Assembly: GCA_902489275.1 (NCBI GenBank)
Contig: CABTZK010000003.1
Coordinates: forward strand, 1 to 64,000
Source of the DNA: an uncultured Porphyromonadaceae bacterium
GTDB lineage: Bacteria; Bacteroidota; Bacteroidia; Bacteroidales; Muribaculaceae
Length of the DNA: 64,000 nt
Direction: 5' to 3'
The translations under genes were made by a program, and so were the position numbers. A model generated the notes under the pieces. That model saw nothing but the letters and a program-made list of their open reading frames with translations. It searched no databases and was not told the DNA's origin. Positions 33,020-41,428 of the stretch are shown here, one piece after another. The number at the start of each line of letters is the position of its first letter. Positions within the stretch are counted from its first letter, which is position 1.

Positions 33020-33066
33020 AAAGCGTTTATTTAGTAAAATATGGTTTGGCTTCCATTAGAAATGTG

Positions 33067-33074
33067 TAATTTTG
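33067..33074 (+). promoter_or_regulatory. -7 element of the acetyltransferase gene
   Basis: TAATTTTG on the plus strand, about 60 nt before the preferred start at 33133. Confidence 0.5.
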
Positions 33075-33109
33075 TGATTCCATGACTGGAATTGCTCAAA
33101 AAGTTGTTG

Positions 33110-33117
33110 CAAATATA
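33110..33117 (-). promoter_or_regulatory. -7 element of the Lrp operon
   Basis: TATATTTG on the minus strand, about 90 nt before the Lrp start. Together with 33067-33074 it makes two promoters that face and overlap each other, so transcription from one may hinder the other. Confidence 0.5.
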
Positions 33118-33132
33118 AGAAAAAAACATGAT

Positions 33133-33687
33133 ATGCTACTAAATTACAACATTATTTCTTCAAAAAGTTCGGTTTTTAAGAAAATTGAGCAACTCTATGT
33201 CGACAGTTTCCCTCCCGATGAGCGCCGAGAACTGTCCGATTTTGAGAAAATTACCAACGAGTGCAATTGCTTCTCGGTGCTTGAGGTGGAAACGGCTTCT
33301 GGTTTTGCAGGGTTCCTGAGTTTCTGGAGACTGCAAGGGTGCGTCTACATCGAGCATTTCGCCATCTCGCCAGCCTTGAGAAATAGCGGCATTGGAGAGC
33401 AGGTGCTGAAAGATTTTAAAGCGCGCGTGGGCGAGCCCGTCATTTTCGAGGTGGAGCCGCCGCTTGGCGACACAGCGCGCCGACGCATTTCCTTTTACCA
33501 GCGCAATGGCTTCAGCCTTTGGGAGGACATCGACTACGTGCAGCCGCCCTACGGCCCCGATCGCCAAGCCCTGCCCATGCGTCTCATGACCATGGGATTC
33601 ACCTCTACCCGGCAGGTGGCGAGTGCTGTCGGCCAAATCCGCAAGATGGTTTATCGCCTCGCCGAGGCTCAGTCCTCAAACACGTAG
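33133..33687 (+). CDS. GNAT family N-acetyltransferase
   Basis: This 184-residue protein follows the GNAT pattern: an N-terminal helix (VFKKIEQLYVDSFPPDERRE), strands VYIEHFAISPALRNSGIGEQ with the acetyl-CoA loop RNSGIG (R/QxxGxG/A), and a C-terminal RISFYQRNGF motif. Length and motifs are typical; the acceptor is unknown. An alternative start at 33082 is possible but lies close to the predicted transcription start. Its last 19 bases overlap the convergent gene at 33669. Confidence 0.85.
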   Translation: MLLNYNIISSKSSVFKKIEQLYVDSFPPDERRELSDFEKITNECNCFSVLEVETASGFAGFLSFWRLQGCVYIEHFAISPALRNSGIGEQVLKDFKARVGEPVIFEVEPPLGDTARRRISFYQRNGFSLWEDIDYVQPPYGPDRQALPMRLMTMGFTSTRQVASAVGQIRKMVYRLAEAQSSNT

Positions 33688-34334
33688 TTCAAAAAGTCGT
33701 GCAGCGGCTTGAGCGGGCGAAGGTTCTCGGCCACGAGCGCTACCCAGTCGTCTACGTCAAAGTCGTCCTCGCTGGGGTGCATGACCATGATATACTCCTT
33801 CATTTTCAGGTATTTTGCCATGGGGTGATGCTCGCTGTAGCCCTTGGGCATCCGCTTGAGCGTTTCGCAGTCCCAGCGGTAGCCGTGTTCCAGAATCGGG
33901 CTCACGATGCGCAGGAACTCCTCGCCCTCAGCGTCGATGAGTCCGCGCAGCTGGTCAAGGATGGGCTTCTCGGGCCACCAGATGCCCCCGCCCAAAATGA
34001 TGTTGCCAGGCTGGAAATGAACATAATAACTTGACTGCTTGGTGTGCCGGCCGCCCTTGCCTTGCACGCCCGCGAAATAGGTCTTGTAGGGTGACTTGTC
34101 TTTTGAGAAGCGCACGTCGCGATAGATGCGGTAAACGCTATTTTTCACGCTCAGCCCGCGCACGCTCTCGTCATCATCACCGATGAGGGAAATCAGCCGC
34201 TCCATGTCCTCCTCCCAGGGCTTGCGCAGGGCATCGTAGGCCGCCTTGTGCTGCTGAAACCACGTGCGGTCGTTGTGTTGTGCCAATTCCCGTAAAAAAG
34301 TCAAAATTTCCTGAATGTTACTTTTAGATCTCAT
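33669..34334 (-). CDS. DUF2461 family protein
   Basis: This 221-residue protein matches the DUF2461/TIGR02453 pattern: ILTFLRELAQHNDRTWFQQH at the N-terminus, YRIYRDVRFSKDKSPYKTYF in the middle, and YYVHFQPGNIILGGGIWWPE. Its biochemical function is not established. It converges with the acetyltransferase gene and overlaps its 3' end by 19 bases. Confidence 0.88.
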   Translation of the reverse strand: MRSKSNIQEILTFLRELAQHNDRTWFQQHKAAYDALRKPWEEDMERLISLIGDDDESVRGLSVKNSVYRIYRDVRFSKDKSPYKTYFAGVQGKGGRHTKQSSYYVHFQPGNIILGGGIWWPEKPILDQLRGLIDAEGEEFLRIVSPILEHGYRWDCETLKRMPKGYSEHHPMAKYLKMKEYIMVMHPSEDDFDVDDWVALVAENLRPLKPLHDFLNYVFED

Positions 34335-34444
34335 GCCGCAAAGTTACGAAAAAAGCTACAACTTTCCTCCCCGGACACCACGAAACGCACCCTCTTTCAA
34401 GGCACGGCACATCGCGGCGGATAGAATAATCGGGTGAAAATCGT

Positions 34445-34452
34445 TATCTTTG
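34445..34452 (+). promoter_or_regulatory. -7 element of the TPR regulator / outer membrane protein cassette
   Basis: TATCTTTG; about 80 nt of leader precede the small ORF at 34532. Confidence 0.5.
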
Positions 34453-34531
34453 CACCTGAAAACAAACCCCGATAGCTTGATTGCTCAAGGGCTACCAGGA
34501 TTTAACACTTATTGTCTGAGTGAAATAAATT

Positions 34532-34633
34532 ATGGATTCAAAAAGTTTTAGGCCAATGAATGATACCGGTTTTGAAGATACCCTATCGCCGGAGCGCATG
34601 TTGAGATACGTTTTTAATCAGCTCAAGCCATGA
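34532..34633 (+). CDS. 33-residue leader ORF overlapping the TPR regulator
   Basis: An ATG at 34532 opens a 33-codon frame with a hydrophilic product (begins MDSKSFRPM, ends VFNQLKP). Its TGA overlaps the ATG of the TPR regulator (ATGA), so the two may be translationally coupled. No signal peptide or cysteine is present. It could be a true small protein, a leader peptide controlling the regulator, or chance. Confidence 0.45.
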   Translation: MDSKSFRPMNDTGFEDTLSPERMLRYVFNQLKP

Positions 34634-36060
34634 AGACGAGATCAAGGCAACCGATAAGGCATTGTGTGAAACCACTCGTCTTTACTTTATTTGCGGCAAT
34701 GGTGCTTCTAAGCGCTTGCCGTAAAGACAGTGCCCATGAGATTTCAAATGGATTGGAAAAAGCCGAAGCAAAGTTATCGGACAAAAAGGAAGACGACGCT
34801 CTTGCCATTCTTCTTAAACTTGAGCATAAGATTGACGGCACCGTGCCCGATACTCTAAAATATAAGGTTTTGTCAAGGATTGGTAGTGTTTATTATGCCG
34901 ATTTCAAAAAAGATAAAGCCGATGCCTACTTCAAGCAAGCATTGGTCGTTGCGCGTAGATGCGGCAACGAACATCTGAGTGGTGCATTGTGGAACAGATG
35001 TCTCACGATAGCCAGCAATGACTCTATTCCTGTGCTCCTAAAAGAGTGTATGGATGTAAGCCGAGAGTGTGGCTTTCGATATGCTGAGGTTATGGCGGGA
35101 ATCAACCTTGCGAATGCCTATGCCCGATCGGGCGACCATGCCAGGGCTTTGGAAATACTTGACAATATGCGTGAGAAGATTGGTGACGACAAAGTGCTGA
35201 AAGCCGAGTTTTCAACAGCCTTGCAGAATTATCTTGTTACGGACAAGCAATTTGACAAAGCCATAGAGATGCTTGATCGCCAAAAGGAAAGTGATTTGAA
35301 CATATTTGGTAAACTTTCGCGTTTTCAGAACTACTATGCCATTGAGTTGGCAAGTGAGCGGTATTTAAAGGCGCTCGAATATCGTGACTCCATTGATCGA
35401 ATAAAAAACGAGATAGATTCAATAGGAGATGATGAAAAACTCTCTAAAATTGAATCAGAGAGTTTATTGAAACTCAGCAAAGAAAGGGAATATCGAAACA
35501 TAGCGGTCATCATTGCGCTATCTGTCATCACTCTACTTGTCTTTTTCCTTTTTGGGGGAATTAAGCGCCGGCGCATGATGAAAAAGCAGCTCGAATTGAA
35601 CGGGCAAATATCAAAGCTGAATCTTAGAATCGCACAACTCACTGAAACACACGATAAAATGTCGCCATTGTCTATTGAGGGGAAAGCCAATGTTGAAGCC
35701 GAGCTCATTGAGAAATTAAGGTTGAACAGGGAATTATTCATGAGCCTCCCCATCTATGGGCGATTGAAGCGACTGAATCTGAAACGTGACTCAGAAGCAA
35801 TAGACAAGGCTGCGGCCAAGGAGGTTTTGGATGGAGTGATAGGGCAATTTGCCGATGTCTGTTCCAACCTCCGTCAACTATATGCCGGGATGACTTACGA
35901 CGATGTTTTATACTGTTCAGCTATTTATGTCGGATTCACGAAAGAGGTTGCGTCTGTGGCTTTCGGATCGAGTGAGGATGCGTTGCGCAGACGCAAGAGC
36001 AGAATCAAACAAAAGCTTCCAATTGCTATTTTTGAAGCCATTTTTGGGACAAAAGTGTGA
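34630..36060 (+). CDS. membrane-anchored TPR protein with C-terminal helix-turn-helix (regulator)
   Basis: This 476-residue protein starts with a signal or lipoprotein segment (lipobox-like VLLSAC, Cys30). Residues about 40-270 are TPR repeats (ALAILLKLEHKIDG; YADFKKDKADAYFKQALVVA). Residues about 290-312 form a membrane helix (NIAVIIALSVITLLVFFLFG), followed by a coiled coil. The last 70 residues look like a sigma-factor/LuxR-like helix-turn-helix (DVLYCSAIYVGFTKEVASVA; SSEDALRRRKSRIKQKLPIA). This layout, with outer TPR sensor and cytoplasmic DNA-binding tail, is common in Bacteroidota. The adjacent outer membrane protein gene is the natural target. Codon use is AT-richer than most of the window. 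Confidence 0.8.
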   Translation: MKTRSRQPIRHCVKPLVFTLFAAMVLLSACRKDSAHEISNGLEKAEAKLSDKKEDDALAILLKLEHKIDGTVPDTLKYKVLSRIGSVYYADFKKDKADAYFKQALVVARRCGNEHLSGALWNRCLTIASNDSIPVLLKECMDVSRECGFRYAEVMAGINLANAYARSGDHARALEILDNMREKIGDDKVLKAEFSTALQNYLVTDKQFDKAIEMLDRQKESDLNIFGKLSRFQNYYAIELASERYLKALEYRDSIDRIKNEIDSIGDDEKLSKIESESLLKLSKEREYRNIAVIIALSVITLLVFFLFGGIKRRRMMKKQLELNGQISKLNLRIAQLTETHDKMSPLSIEGKANVEAELIEKLRLNRELFMSLPIYGRLKRLNLKRDSEAIDKAAAKEVLDGVIGQFADVCSNLRQLYAGMTYDDVLYCSAIYVGFTKEVASVAFGSSEDALRRRKSRIKQKLPIAIFEAIFGTKV

Positions 36061-36120
36061 CATGAAGAATGTGTCACAGCATTGTCCGACCTGATATATA
36101 GACGGTTGTAGTGGCTGCAC

Positions 36121-36128
36121 TAACTTTG
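36121..36128 (+). promoter_or_regulatory. -7 element before the outer membrane protein gene
   Basis: TAACTTTG 28 bases before the ATG at 36156; no clear -33 element. Confidence 0.45.
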
Positions 36129-36155
36129 CAGCACAAACAAATCAGTTTATATATT

Positions 36156-38228
36156 ATGGAAAGATTCCTTTTGATTATCTCGCTCCTGTTTGCGATGCCC
36201 GTAGGCATCTTCGCACAGGATGCTCTCGACTCCCTTCAGCTGGACGAGGTTATTGTGACTGCGCAAAGAAAGTACACCAAACCGACTGCTCGCGGTCTGA
36301 AAGTGTCGATGTCAGGCAATCCGCTATCAAAAATCGGTAGTGCAACAGATGCCATCATGCAGATGCCGTTGATTGACGGATCAGCTGGCGCGATCTCCAT
36401 TCTTGGTAAGGGCGCTCCTGTCATATACATCAATGGGCGAAAAATGATGACCTCATCCGAACTCGCCATGTTGAAGTCTTCCGACCTTGCATCTGTAGAG
36501 ATTATCACTAATCCGTCGGCAGAATATGGCTCGGATGTTGCGGCCGTTCTGTTGATCAAGACAAAGCAACCTCTCGCTGGACTCTATGTCTCCGGGAATG
36601 CCAGTGTGACGGCTTCCGAGGAGTGGTCTGAGTCGGCAGGTGTCAATCTCCAATATCATCATGAGAATGGTATTACCGTTTTCGGCGATTTTTCACGCGG
36701 CAGGGATGGCTTTAGGCAGAAACGCCATTATTCGGAATTATTCAAGGAAAAACCCGGTTCAGGAAAACTGTTTACAACCCTTTCCGATCATTCGGCAAGG
36801 AGAAGAAACCAATCCTTGACAGCAGATGGAGGGATTAACTACGATTTTGGCAAAAATTCCACAGGTGTCAAATATCTTTTCAGCCGCACGCCCAAAAGCA
36901 GATTTTCAAGTGAAGGAGTAAGCCAGACAGATGCATTTCCAATAAGCAGCATCACATCGGAAACTGTATTTTCTTTTCGGTCTTTCGACCACTATATCAA
37001 CGCTTTTGCCAATTTCAACCTCCCAATGAGTATCGTATTGCGTTCCGATTTAGACTATCTGTCTGGCACAACAGCCACGCGTTGGGATGCAAAGGAAGAT
37101 GAAACTGGAAGGGGCATCGTTAACCGGAACGATGCAGACCATGATTACTTTGGCGCTAAGTTGAAAATCAGCAGGAAATTCAGCAGTATCGAGGTGGTGG
37201 CAGGTGCTGAATACGCGCATACACTGAACAATCAGGACTTTACAAGCAACGGGCTATCCGAGGATTTCTTAAAGCCGGCTCATGATAAGGTTCGCCAAAA
37301 TCTACAAGCCTATCACTTGTCATTTGACTATGACGTAACATCGAAATGGAACATATACGGAGGGTTGCGGTATGAAGTCACCGACTCACGTTATGAGCGT
37401 AATGGAACCCTCGACAGCAACCTTTCAAGAAAGTACCATGACTTTCTTCCCAATGTGGGCATTCTGTTTAAGTCGCCGGCAAGCATAACAATGTATTACC
37501 GTGCTAAAGTCTTCCGTCCGTCATATTCATTGCTTGAAAATAATTATGCCTATGTGACACCGACTTTATGGGAGACGGGGAATCCGAAATTAACTGCGTC
37601 AAGAACGCACAATATAGGACTCTCGCTCTACTATAGAAATCTTGTCTTTCAGGGAACCTATATACGTTCTGAAAAGGCAATAGAGAGTGTATATGAATAT
37701 AGCAGCGATATCAAGGCAAATGTTAGAACCTCCATAAATTTGCCTGAGTATGATACATGGCAGTTTGTCGCATCGCAAGAATTCAACGTTAAGTTCTGGC
37801 ATCCCACCGTCCAGGGAGTGCTGTGGCTTCAAAATCTGAAATACGGCTATCCCACGCGTAAATACGACAAGCCATATTTCCAAGTGTCAGTGAACAACAG
37901 GCTCGATTTGCCTGCGGGAATCTACGCCTATCTCTCTGCATTCTATCTTGGAACCGGCAACATCTGCACCACATACTCTCGCGGGACATGGCAAATGGCG
38001 CTGACACTCAATAGGAACTATCGCAACTGGACCTTCACACTGTCGGCAAACGACATCTTCGGCACATGGAAGCAGCGGTTTGGTGTCTATTCAAACACTG
38101 TGGATTACAACTCCGTAATAAAAGGGGCCTCGCAATATGCATCACTCACTGTGCGATACACAGTCAATGTCGCCAAAGGCAAGTACAAAGGTGAAGCAGT
38201 GCGCCAGGATGAAATGGACCGGTTTTAA
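36156..38228 (+). CDS. TonB-dependent receptor-like outer membrane beta-barrel protein (OMP_b-brl_3 type)
   Basis: This 690-residue protein has a signal peptide (MERFLLIISLLFAMPVGIFA). A TonB-box-like LQLDEVIVTAQRK leads into a plug domain (residues about 55-150: ILGKGAPVIYINGRKMMTSS; SVEIITNPSAEYGSDVAAVL). The rest is a 14-strand-type outer membrane barrel of the PF14905 kind with aromatic-rich strands (MYYRAKVFRPSYSLLENNYA). The usual N-terminal carboxypeptidase-regulatory domain is missing. It probably imports or exports a ligand across the outer membrane, controlled by the TPR/HTH protein before it. The ATG at 36156 is chosen for its signal peptide. Confidence 0.85.
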   Translation: MERFLLIISLLFAMPVGIFAQDALDSLQLDEVIVTAQRKYTKPTARGLKVSMSGNPLSKIGSATDAIMQMPLIDGSAGAISILGKGAPVIYINGRKMMTSSELAMLKSSDLASVEIITNPSAEYGSDVAAVLLIKTKQPLAGLYVSGNASVTASEEWSESAGVNLQYHHENGITVFGDFSRGRDGFRQKRHYSELFKEKPGSGKLFTTLSDHSARRRNQSLTADGGINYDFGKNSTGVKYLFSRTPKSRFSSEGVSQTDAFPISSITSETVFSFRSFDHYINAFANFNLPMSIVLRSDLDYLSGTTATRWDAKEDETGRGIVNRNDADHDYFGAKLKISRKFSSIEVVAGAEYAHTLNNQDFTSNGLSEDFLKPAHDKVRQNLQAYHLSFDYDVTSKWNIYGGLRYEVTDSRYERNGTLDSNLSRKYHDFLPNVGILFKSPASITMYYRAKVFRPSYSLLENNYAYVTPTLWETGNPKLTASRTHNIGLSLYYRNLVFQGTYIRSEKAIESVYEYSSDIKANVRTSINLPEYDTWQFVASQEFNVKFWHPTVQGVLWLQNLKYGYPTRKYDKPYFQVSVNNRLDLPAGIYAYLSAFYLGTGNICTTYSRGTWQMALTLNRNYRNWTFTLSANDIFGTWKQRFGVYSNTVDYNSVIKGASQYASLTVRYTVNVAKGKYKGEAVRQDEMDRF

Positions 38229-38872
38229 CCACAGTTTAATCACACAAGCAAAGACCGCGACCCCGGCAGTGATTGTCGGGGTCGCCCGCATTCCCCCCCC
38301 TCAAAGTGAACAGTCTTGCCCAATCAGCGGGTCTTCGTTTTTTATCGCAAAACTTTATTATCGTTTTGATATGAGTAGATGTACGTTCTAACAACATCAT
38401 AGAAGCAAAAGGAAAAACCTGTTGAAAGTGTATGGTGATTTTCCAACCAACAGTAAGTTCTCGGTACCTTGTTATATCACTGGAGAACTGGAATGGGGAA
38501 CAATACAAAGAATTGGTGGACAAAAGCCAAGGTTGGCAGGGTACATCATAGGCTCAGCCTTCTATCCTGTATTCTTGGGTAGAGACCATCGATTCTTTTC
38601 CTCAACTAAAAAATAACTGACTATGGTATTGCTTATGAGACTTGTTCTGTCGGAACACGCTGCCTTGCGAAAAGCTGGTTGAGAGAATGAGACGACTGGA
38701 GGAGCGGTTTCATTCCCGTATAGAAGTTGAATGGTACCGTTTTGGCGCTGTCTGTACGGGCGCCCAAGCAGGGGAGGCAATAAACAAATAATCGCCGTAA
38801 CTCGTTGAAGCTACAGCGATTATCTGATTTAAATTACTATTTTCGTTTCTAGTCGCCTATAAGTCTATAAAG
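38229..38872. other. gene-poor stretch with degenerate reading frames beside tmRNA
   Basis: After the hairpin at 38257-38285 there is a 64-codon plus frame (38422-38616; contains FSVPCYITGELEWGTIQRIG and GRDHRFFSSTKK). Another plus frame runs from about 38644 to 38790 (contains RMRRLEERFHSRIEVEWYRF and ends GAQAGEAINK). Neither was recognised. The second frame lacks a convincing start, which suggests decayed genes. The region ends directly at the tmRNA 3' end, a common integration site for mobile islands. No integrase and no direct repeat of the tmRNA end were found. Confidence 0.45.
38257..38285 (+). terminator. hairpin after the outer membrane protein gene
   Basis: GCGACCCCG / CGGGGTCGC stem; a C tract rather than a T tract follows, so termination is uncertain. 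Confidence 0.45.
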
Positions 38873-39271
38873 TGGAGCTGGAGGGGTTTGAACCCTCGTC
38901 CAAACGTGGAACTAATAAGTTTTCTACATGCTTAGTCTTGACTTGGTTTTCGTCGACAAGCAGGATCAAGACCACCAACTTGAGGCTTATTCTCTAAATT
39001 TCGAGCATGACCCGAGACTTGTCGCGCTCTATTCCCGATATTCCAGCACCACCTTGTCGAAACGCCTCGGAACAACGGCAATCGGGTGATGTCTCGTCAC
39101 TGCCACCTTGGGCAGCGATAAAGCCAACCTACTATACTTCGGCTAGGCAGCGAGAGCGTAGTTGTTTTCGCCAGTTAAAATTTAGTGATGTCTGAGATTA
39201 AAGAGCATAGCCATCATCGCTCTGCATGCTTACTTACCACCTCGACACGCTGTCAAAGCCAAATCAGCCCC
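38873..39271 (-). ncRNA. ssrA: tmRNA (transfer-messenger RNA)
   Basis: On the minus strand the 5' end GGGGCTGATTTGGCTTTGAC (39271) pairs with the 3' acceptor ending CAGCTCCA (38873), with the T-arm GGTTCAAACCCCTCC just before it. The resume codon region encodes the proteolysis tag GENNYALAA followed by TAG (near 39145-39170). It rescues stalled ribosomes together with SmpB. The promoter is at 39304-39335. Confidence 0.95.
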
Positions 39272-39303
39272 TTCAGTGAACGTGCCTCACATGGATGCGG
39301 TCA

Positions 39304-39335
39304 CAAAGTTACACGCTATTTTCGGGCTTTGCAAG
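39304..39335 (-). promoter_or_regulatory. tmRNA promoter
   Basis: CTTG (39335-39332) and TAACTTTG (39311-39304) on the minus strand, 20 bases apart. Confidence 0.7.
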
Positions 39336-39365
39336 AAAAAATGGCATTTTTTTCAGAAAAATCAC

Positions 39366-39373
39366 TAATTTTG
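39366..39373 (+). promoter_or_regulatory. -7 element of the DUF4369 lipoprotein gene
   Basis: TAATTTTG ends 10 bases before the ATG at 39384, so the mRNA leader is only a few bases long. Confidence 0.5.
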
Positions 39374-39383
39374 CAATCAACAA

Positions 39384-40013
39384 ATGAAAAAGGCACTTTT
39401 TGAACTACTATGTGCGGCCGTGTGTGGGCTGTGCTTGCTCTCCTGTGGCGATAGCCATGGCACGGTATCGGGCGGCTACACGGTCACGGTCGATGTGAGG
39501 CAGCCGGGGAGCGACAGCGTGGCGCTTTATGTCCTGGAACCCGACTATGGGCAGTTGCGCTGCTTGGGCAAGTCGAGGTTGCTCAAGGGGAGCGCTCGCT
39601 TCTCGGGGCAAGTCGACGAGCCGCGCATCGCTATCTTGCGCCTGAACAAGGTGCGAAGCCCGTTTCTTTTCATTTTAGAGCCATGCTTGACCGAGGTGAA
39701 ATACTCGCGTGCCCAAGTCGTGATACGGGGCGGAGTGATGAATCACGAGTACTTTCAAATCTGCAAGAGCCGGGCGAGCTTGTTGTCGTTGAGCGACAGC
39801 ATTCGTGCGCGCTATATGCGCCAGCTTGCCGACAGCTCGCTCGACCGCCATCGCGAGTGGGCCCTGCTGCGCCGCGATAGCCTCATTGCCGATTCGGTTC
39901 AGCGCATGCTGCTCGGGGCCATGCAGCGCCGCGACGTTGTGGGGCGGCTGGTGGCCGACCGCTACTATCACACGCTCGACACGTTGCACTTGCGGCAGTT
40001 GACAGGCAAGTAG
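39384..40013 (+). CDS. DUF4369 domain lipoprotein
   Basis: This 209-residue protein has a lipoprotein signal with lipobox LCLLSC (Cys21). Residues about 32-125 resemble DUF4369 (YVLEPDYGQLRCLGKSRLLK; FILEPCLTEVKYSRAQVVIR), a beta-sandwich usually found before thioredoxin-like domains in Bacteroidota. Here the thioredoxin part is absent and the C-terminal 80 residues are an Arg-rich helical stretch. A membrane-tethered accessory protein of unknown role is the most that can be said. Confidence 0.75.
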   Translation: MKKALFELLCAAVCGLCLLSCGDSHGTVSGGYTVTVDVRQPGSDSVALYVLEPDYGQLRCLGKSRLLKGSARFSGQVDEPRIAILRLNKVRSPFLFILEPCLTEVKYSRAQVVIRGGVMNHEYFQICKSRASLLSLSDSIRARYMRQLADSSLDRHREWALLRRDSLIADSVQRMLLGAMQRRDVVGRLVADRYYHTLDTLHLRQLTGK

Positions 40014-40027
40014 AGCAGGAAAAAATA

Positions 40028-40055
40028 AAATCGCCAGCACATGGGCTGGCGATTT
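40028..40055. terminator. bidirectional terminator
   Basis: Perfect 11-pair palindrome AAATCGCCAGC / GCTGGCGATTT with A and T runs on both sides; it serves the DUF4369 gene and the ribosomal operon. Confidence 0.85.
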
Positions 40056-40084
40056 CTATAGGGTGTGTATGGCGACCTGTGAAA

Positions 40085-40531
40085 TCAGGCTTCGGCAACA
40101 ACTTCAAAGGGAACGATGGCCTCAACTTCTTTATGGAAGCGAATGGCGGCTTCATACTTGCCAAGCTCTTTCACTGCACCCTTGATGCTGATGAGCTTGC
40201 GGTCAACCTCAAAGCCTTTCTCGGCAAGTGCTTCGGCCACTTGAATGGAGCTCACCCCGCCATAGATGGTGCCGTTCTCGCTCACTTTCGCGCCGATTGT
40301 GAGCTCAACGTCTTTCAAGTTGGCGGCAGCGGCCTCGGCCTCGGCTTTAATCTTGGCCAGCTTGTGGGCGCGTTGGCGTTGGTTCTCGGCGAGCACTTTG
40401 AGTGCCGAGGCCGACGCGATGGCTGCCTTGCCTTGTGGAATCAAGTAATTGCGGCCGTAGCCATTCTTTACCTCTACTACATCATCCTTGTAACCAAGGT
40501 TTGCGATATCTTCTTTTAAAATAATTTTCAT
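40085..40531 (-). CDS. rplI: ribosomal protein L9
   Basis: This 148-residue protein begins MKIILKEDIANLGYKDDVVE and carries GYGRNYLIPQGKA, the L9 signature. A long helix connects to the C-terminal domain (TIYGGVSSIQVAEALAEKGF). It binds 23S rRNA near the L1 stalk. Last gene of the rpsF-rpsR-rplI operon. Confidence 0.97.
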   Translation of the reverse strand: MKIILKEDIANLGYKDDVVEVKNGYGRNYLIPQGKAAIASASALKVLAENQRQRAHKLAKIKAEAEAAAANLKDVELTIGAKVSENGTIYGGVSSIQVAEALAEKGFEVDRKLISIKGAVKELGKYEAAIRFHKEVEAIVPFEVVAEA

Positions 40532-40556
40532 AAGAACTTACCTCCTAATTTTGGGA

Positions 40557-40823
40557 TTATTTCATCAAATCGGTAACGTAGGGAAGCAGAGCCAAGTGGC
40601 GAGCGCGCTTCACGGCCCTGGCAACTCTTCTTTGGAACTTCAGCGAGGTGCCGGTGATGCGGCGAGGCAGAATCTTGCCTTGCTCGTTCAGGAATTTCTT
40701 CAAGAACTCGGGATCCTTGTAGTCGATATACTTGATGCCGCTGCGTTTGAAACGGCAATATTTCTTTTTCTTGGTGTCCACCGACAGTGGAGTTAAATAG
40801 CGAATTTCTGATTGTTGTGCCAT
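40557..40823 (-). CDS. rpsR: ribosomal protein S18
   Basis: This 88-residue protein has the S18 core YCRFKRSGIKYIDYKD and KILPRRITGTSLKFQRRVAR. It forms a pair with S6 in the 30S platform, in keeping with the adjacent rpsF gene. Confidence 0.97.
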   Translation of the reverse strand: MAQQSEIRYLTPLSVDTKKKKYCRFKRSGIKYIDYKDPEFLKKFLNEQGKILPRRITGTSLKFQRRVARAVKRARHLALLPYVTDLMK

Positions 40824-40840
40824 GATGTCTGGTCCTCCAG

Positions 40841-41257
40841 TTATTGTGCGTTAGTGGTTTCTTCTTTAACTTCATCTTTCACGGGCTCGGCGGCGGGAGC
40901 TGCGGCCTGTGCAGGATTCTCGCTTGCGGCTTTCTTGCGGTTGCGGCGCTTCACTGCATATTCCTCGGCGAACTTGTCGAGGTGGAAAATCAAGAAGCGG
41001 AGAACTTTCTCGTCGCGGCGGAAAGCGGTTTCGAGCTTGTTCACGAAAGTGCTGTCTCCGTCAAATTCAATCAGGGTGTAGAATCCTGAGGTCTTCTTTT
41101 GGATAGGGTAAGCCAGCTTGCGCATTCCCCAGTTCTCTTCATTGACAATCGTCGCACCGTTGTCGGTGATGAGTGTCTTGAATTTCTCTACCGCTTCCTT
41201 CATCTGAGGTTCAGACAAAACGGGAGTCAAAATGAAAACGGTTTCGTAATGATTCAT
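40841..41257 (-). CDS. rpsF: ribosomal protein S6
   Basis: This 138-residue protein has the S6 fold (MNHYETVFILTPVLSEPQMK; GMRKLAYPIQKKTSGFYTLI). The acidic, Ala/Pro/Glu-rich tail after residue 110 is longer than in many S6 proteins, as is common in Bacteroidota. First gene of the operon, with a full consensus promoter upstream. Confidence 0.96.
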   Translation of the reverse strand: MNHYETVFILTPVLSEPQMKEAVEKFKTLITDNGATIVNEENWGMRKLAYPIQKKTSGFYTLIEFDGDSTFVNKLETAFRRDEKVLRFLIFHLDKFAEEYAVKRRNRKKAASENPAQAAAPAAEPVKDEVKEETTNAQ

Positions 41258-41313
41258 TTTTGCTTTAATAAATTAGTAATTAATAAATTGACGCTTTTAT
41301 CCAAAAAGCGGTG

Positions 41314-41345
41314 CAAAGTTACGCAAAATTTCTTTCTTTCGCAAA
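41314..41345 (-). promoter_or_regulatory. promoter of the rpsF-rpsR-rplI operon
   Basis: TTTG (41345-41342) and TAACTTTG (41321-41314) on the minus strand, 20 bases apart. Confidence 0.75.
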
Positions 41346-41428
41346 GCCATAGCGCAAATAAATCCATTTTTTGGGGCAAAAATCGCTGTAAGATAGCTGT
41401 TAAGCCTTTTAAGGGGGGGCGTCATCTG

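Noticed and set aside
34335..34531. Possible direct repeat of the tmRNA 3' end as left junction of an island
   Set aside because: I compared the tmRNA terminal sequence with this stretch and saw no match beyond a few bases.
38422..38616. 64-codon frame as a real gene
   Set aside because: No recognised family, no promoter or ribosome site, and adjoining frames look broken; kept only as part of the degenerate stretch.
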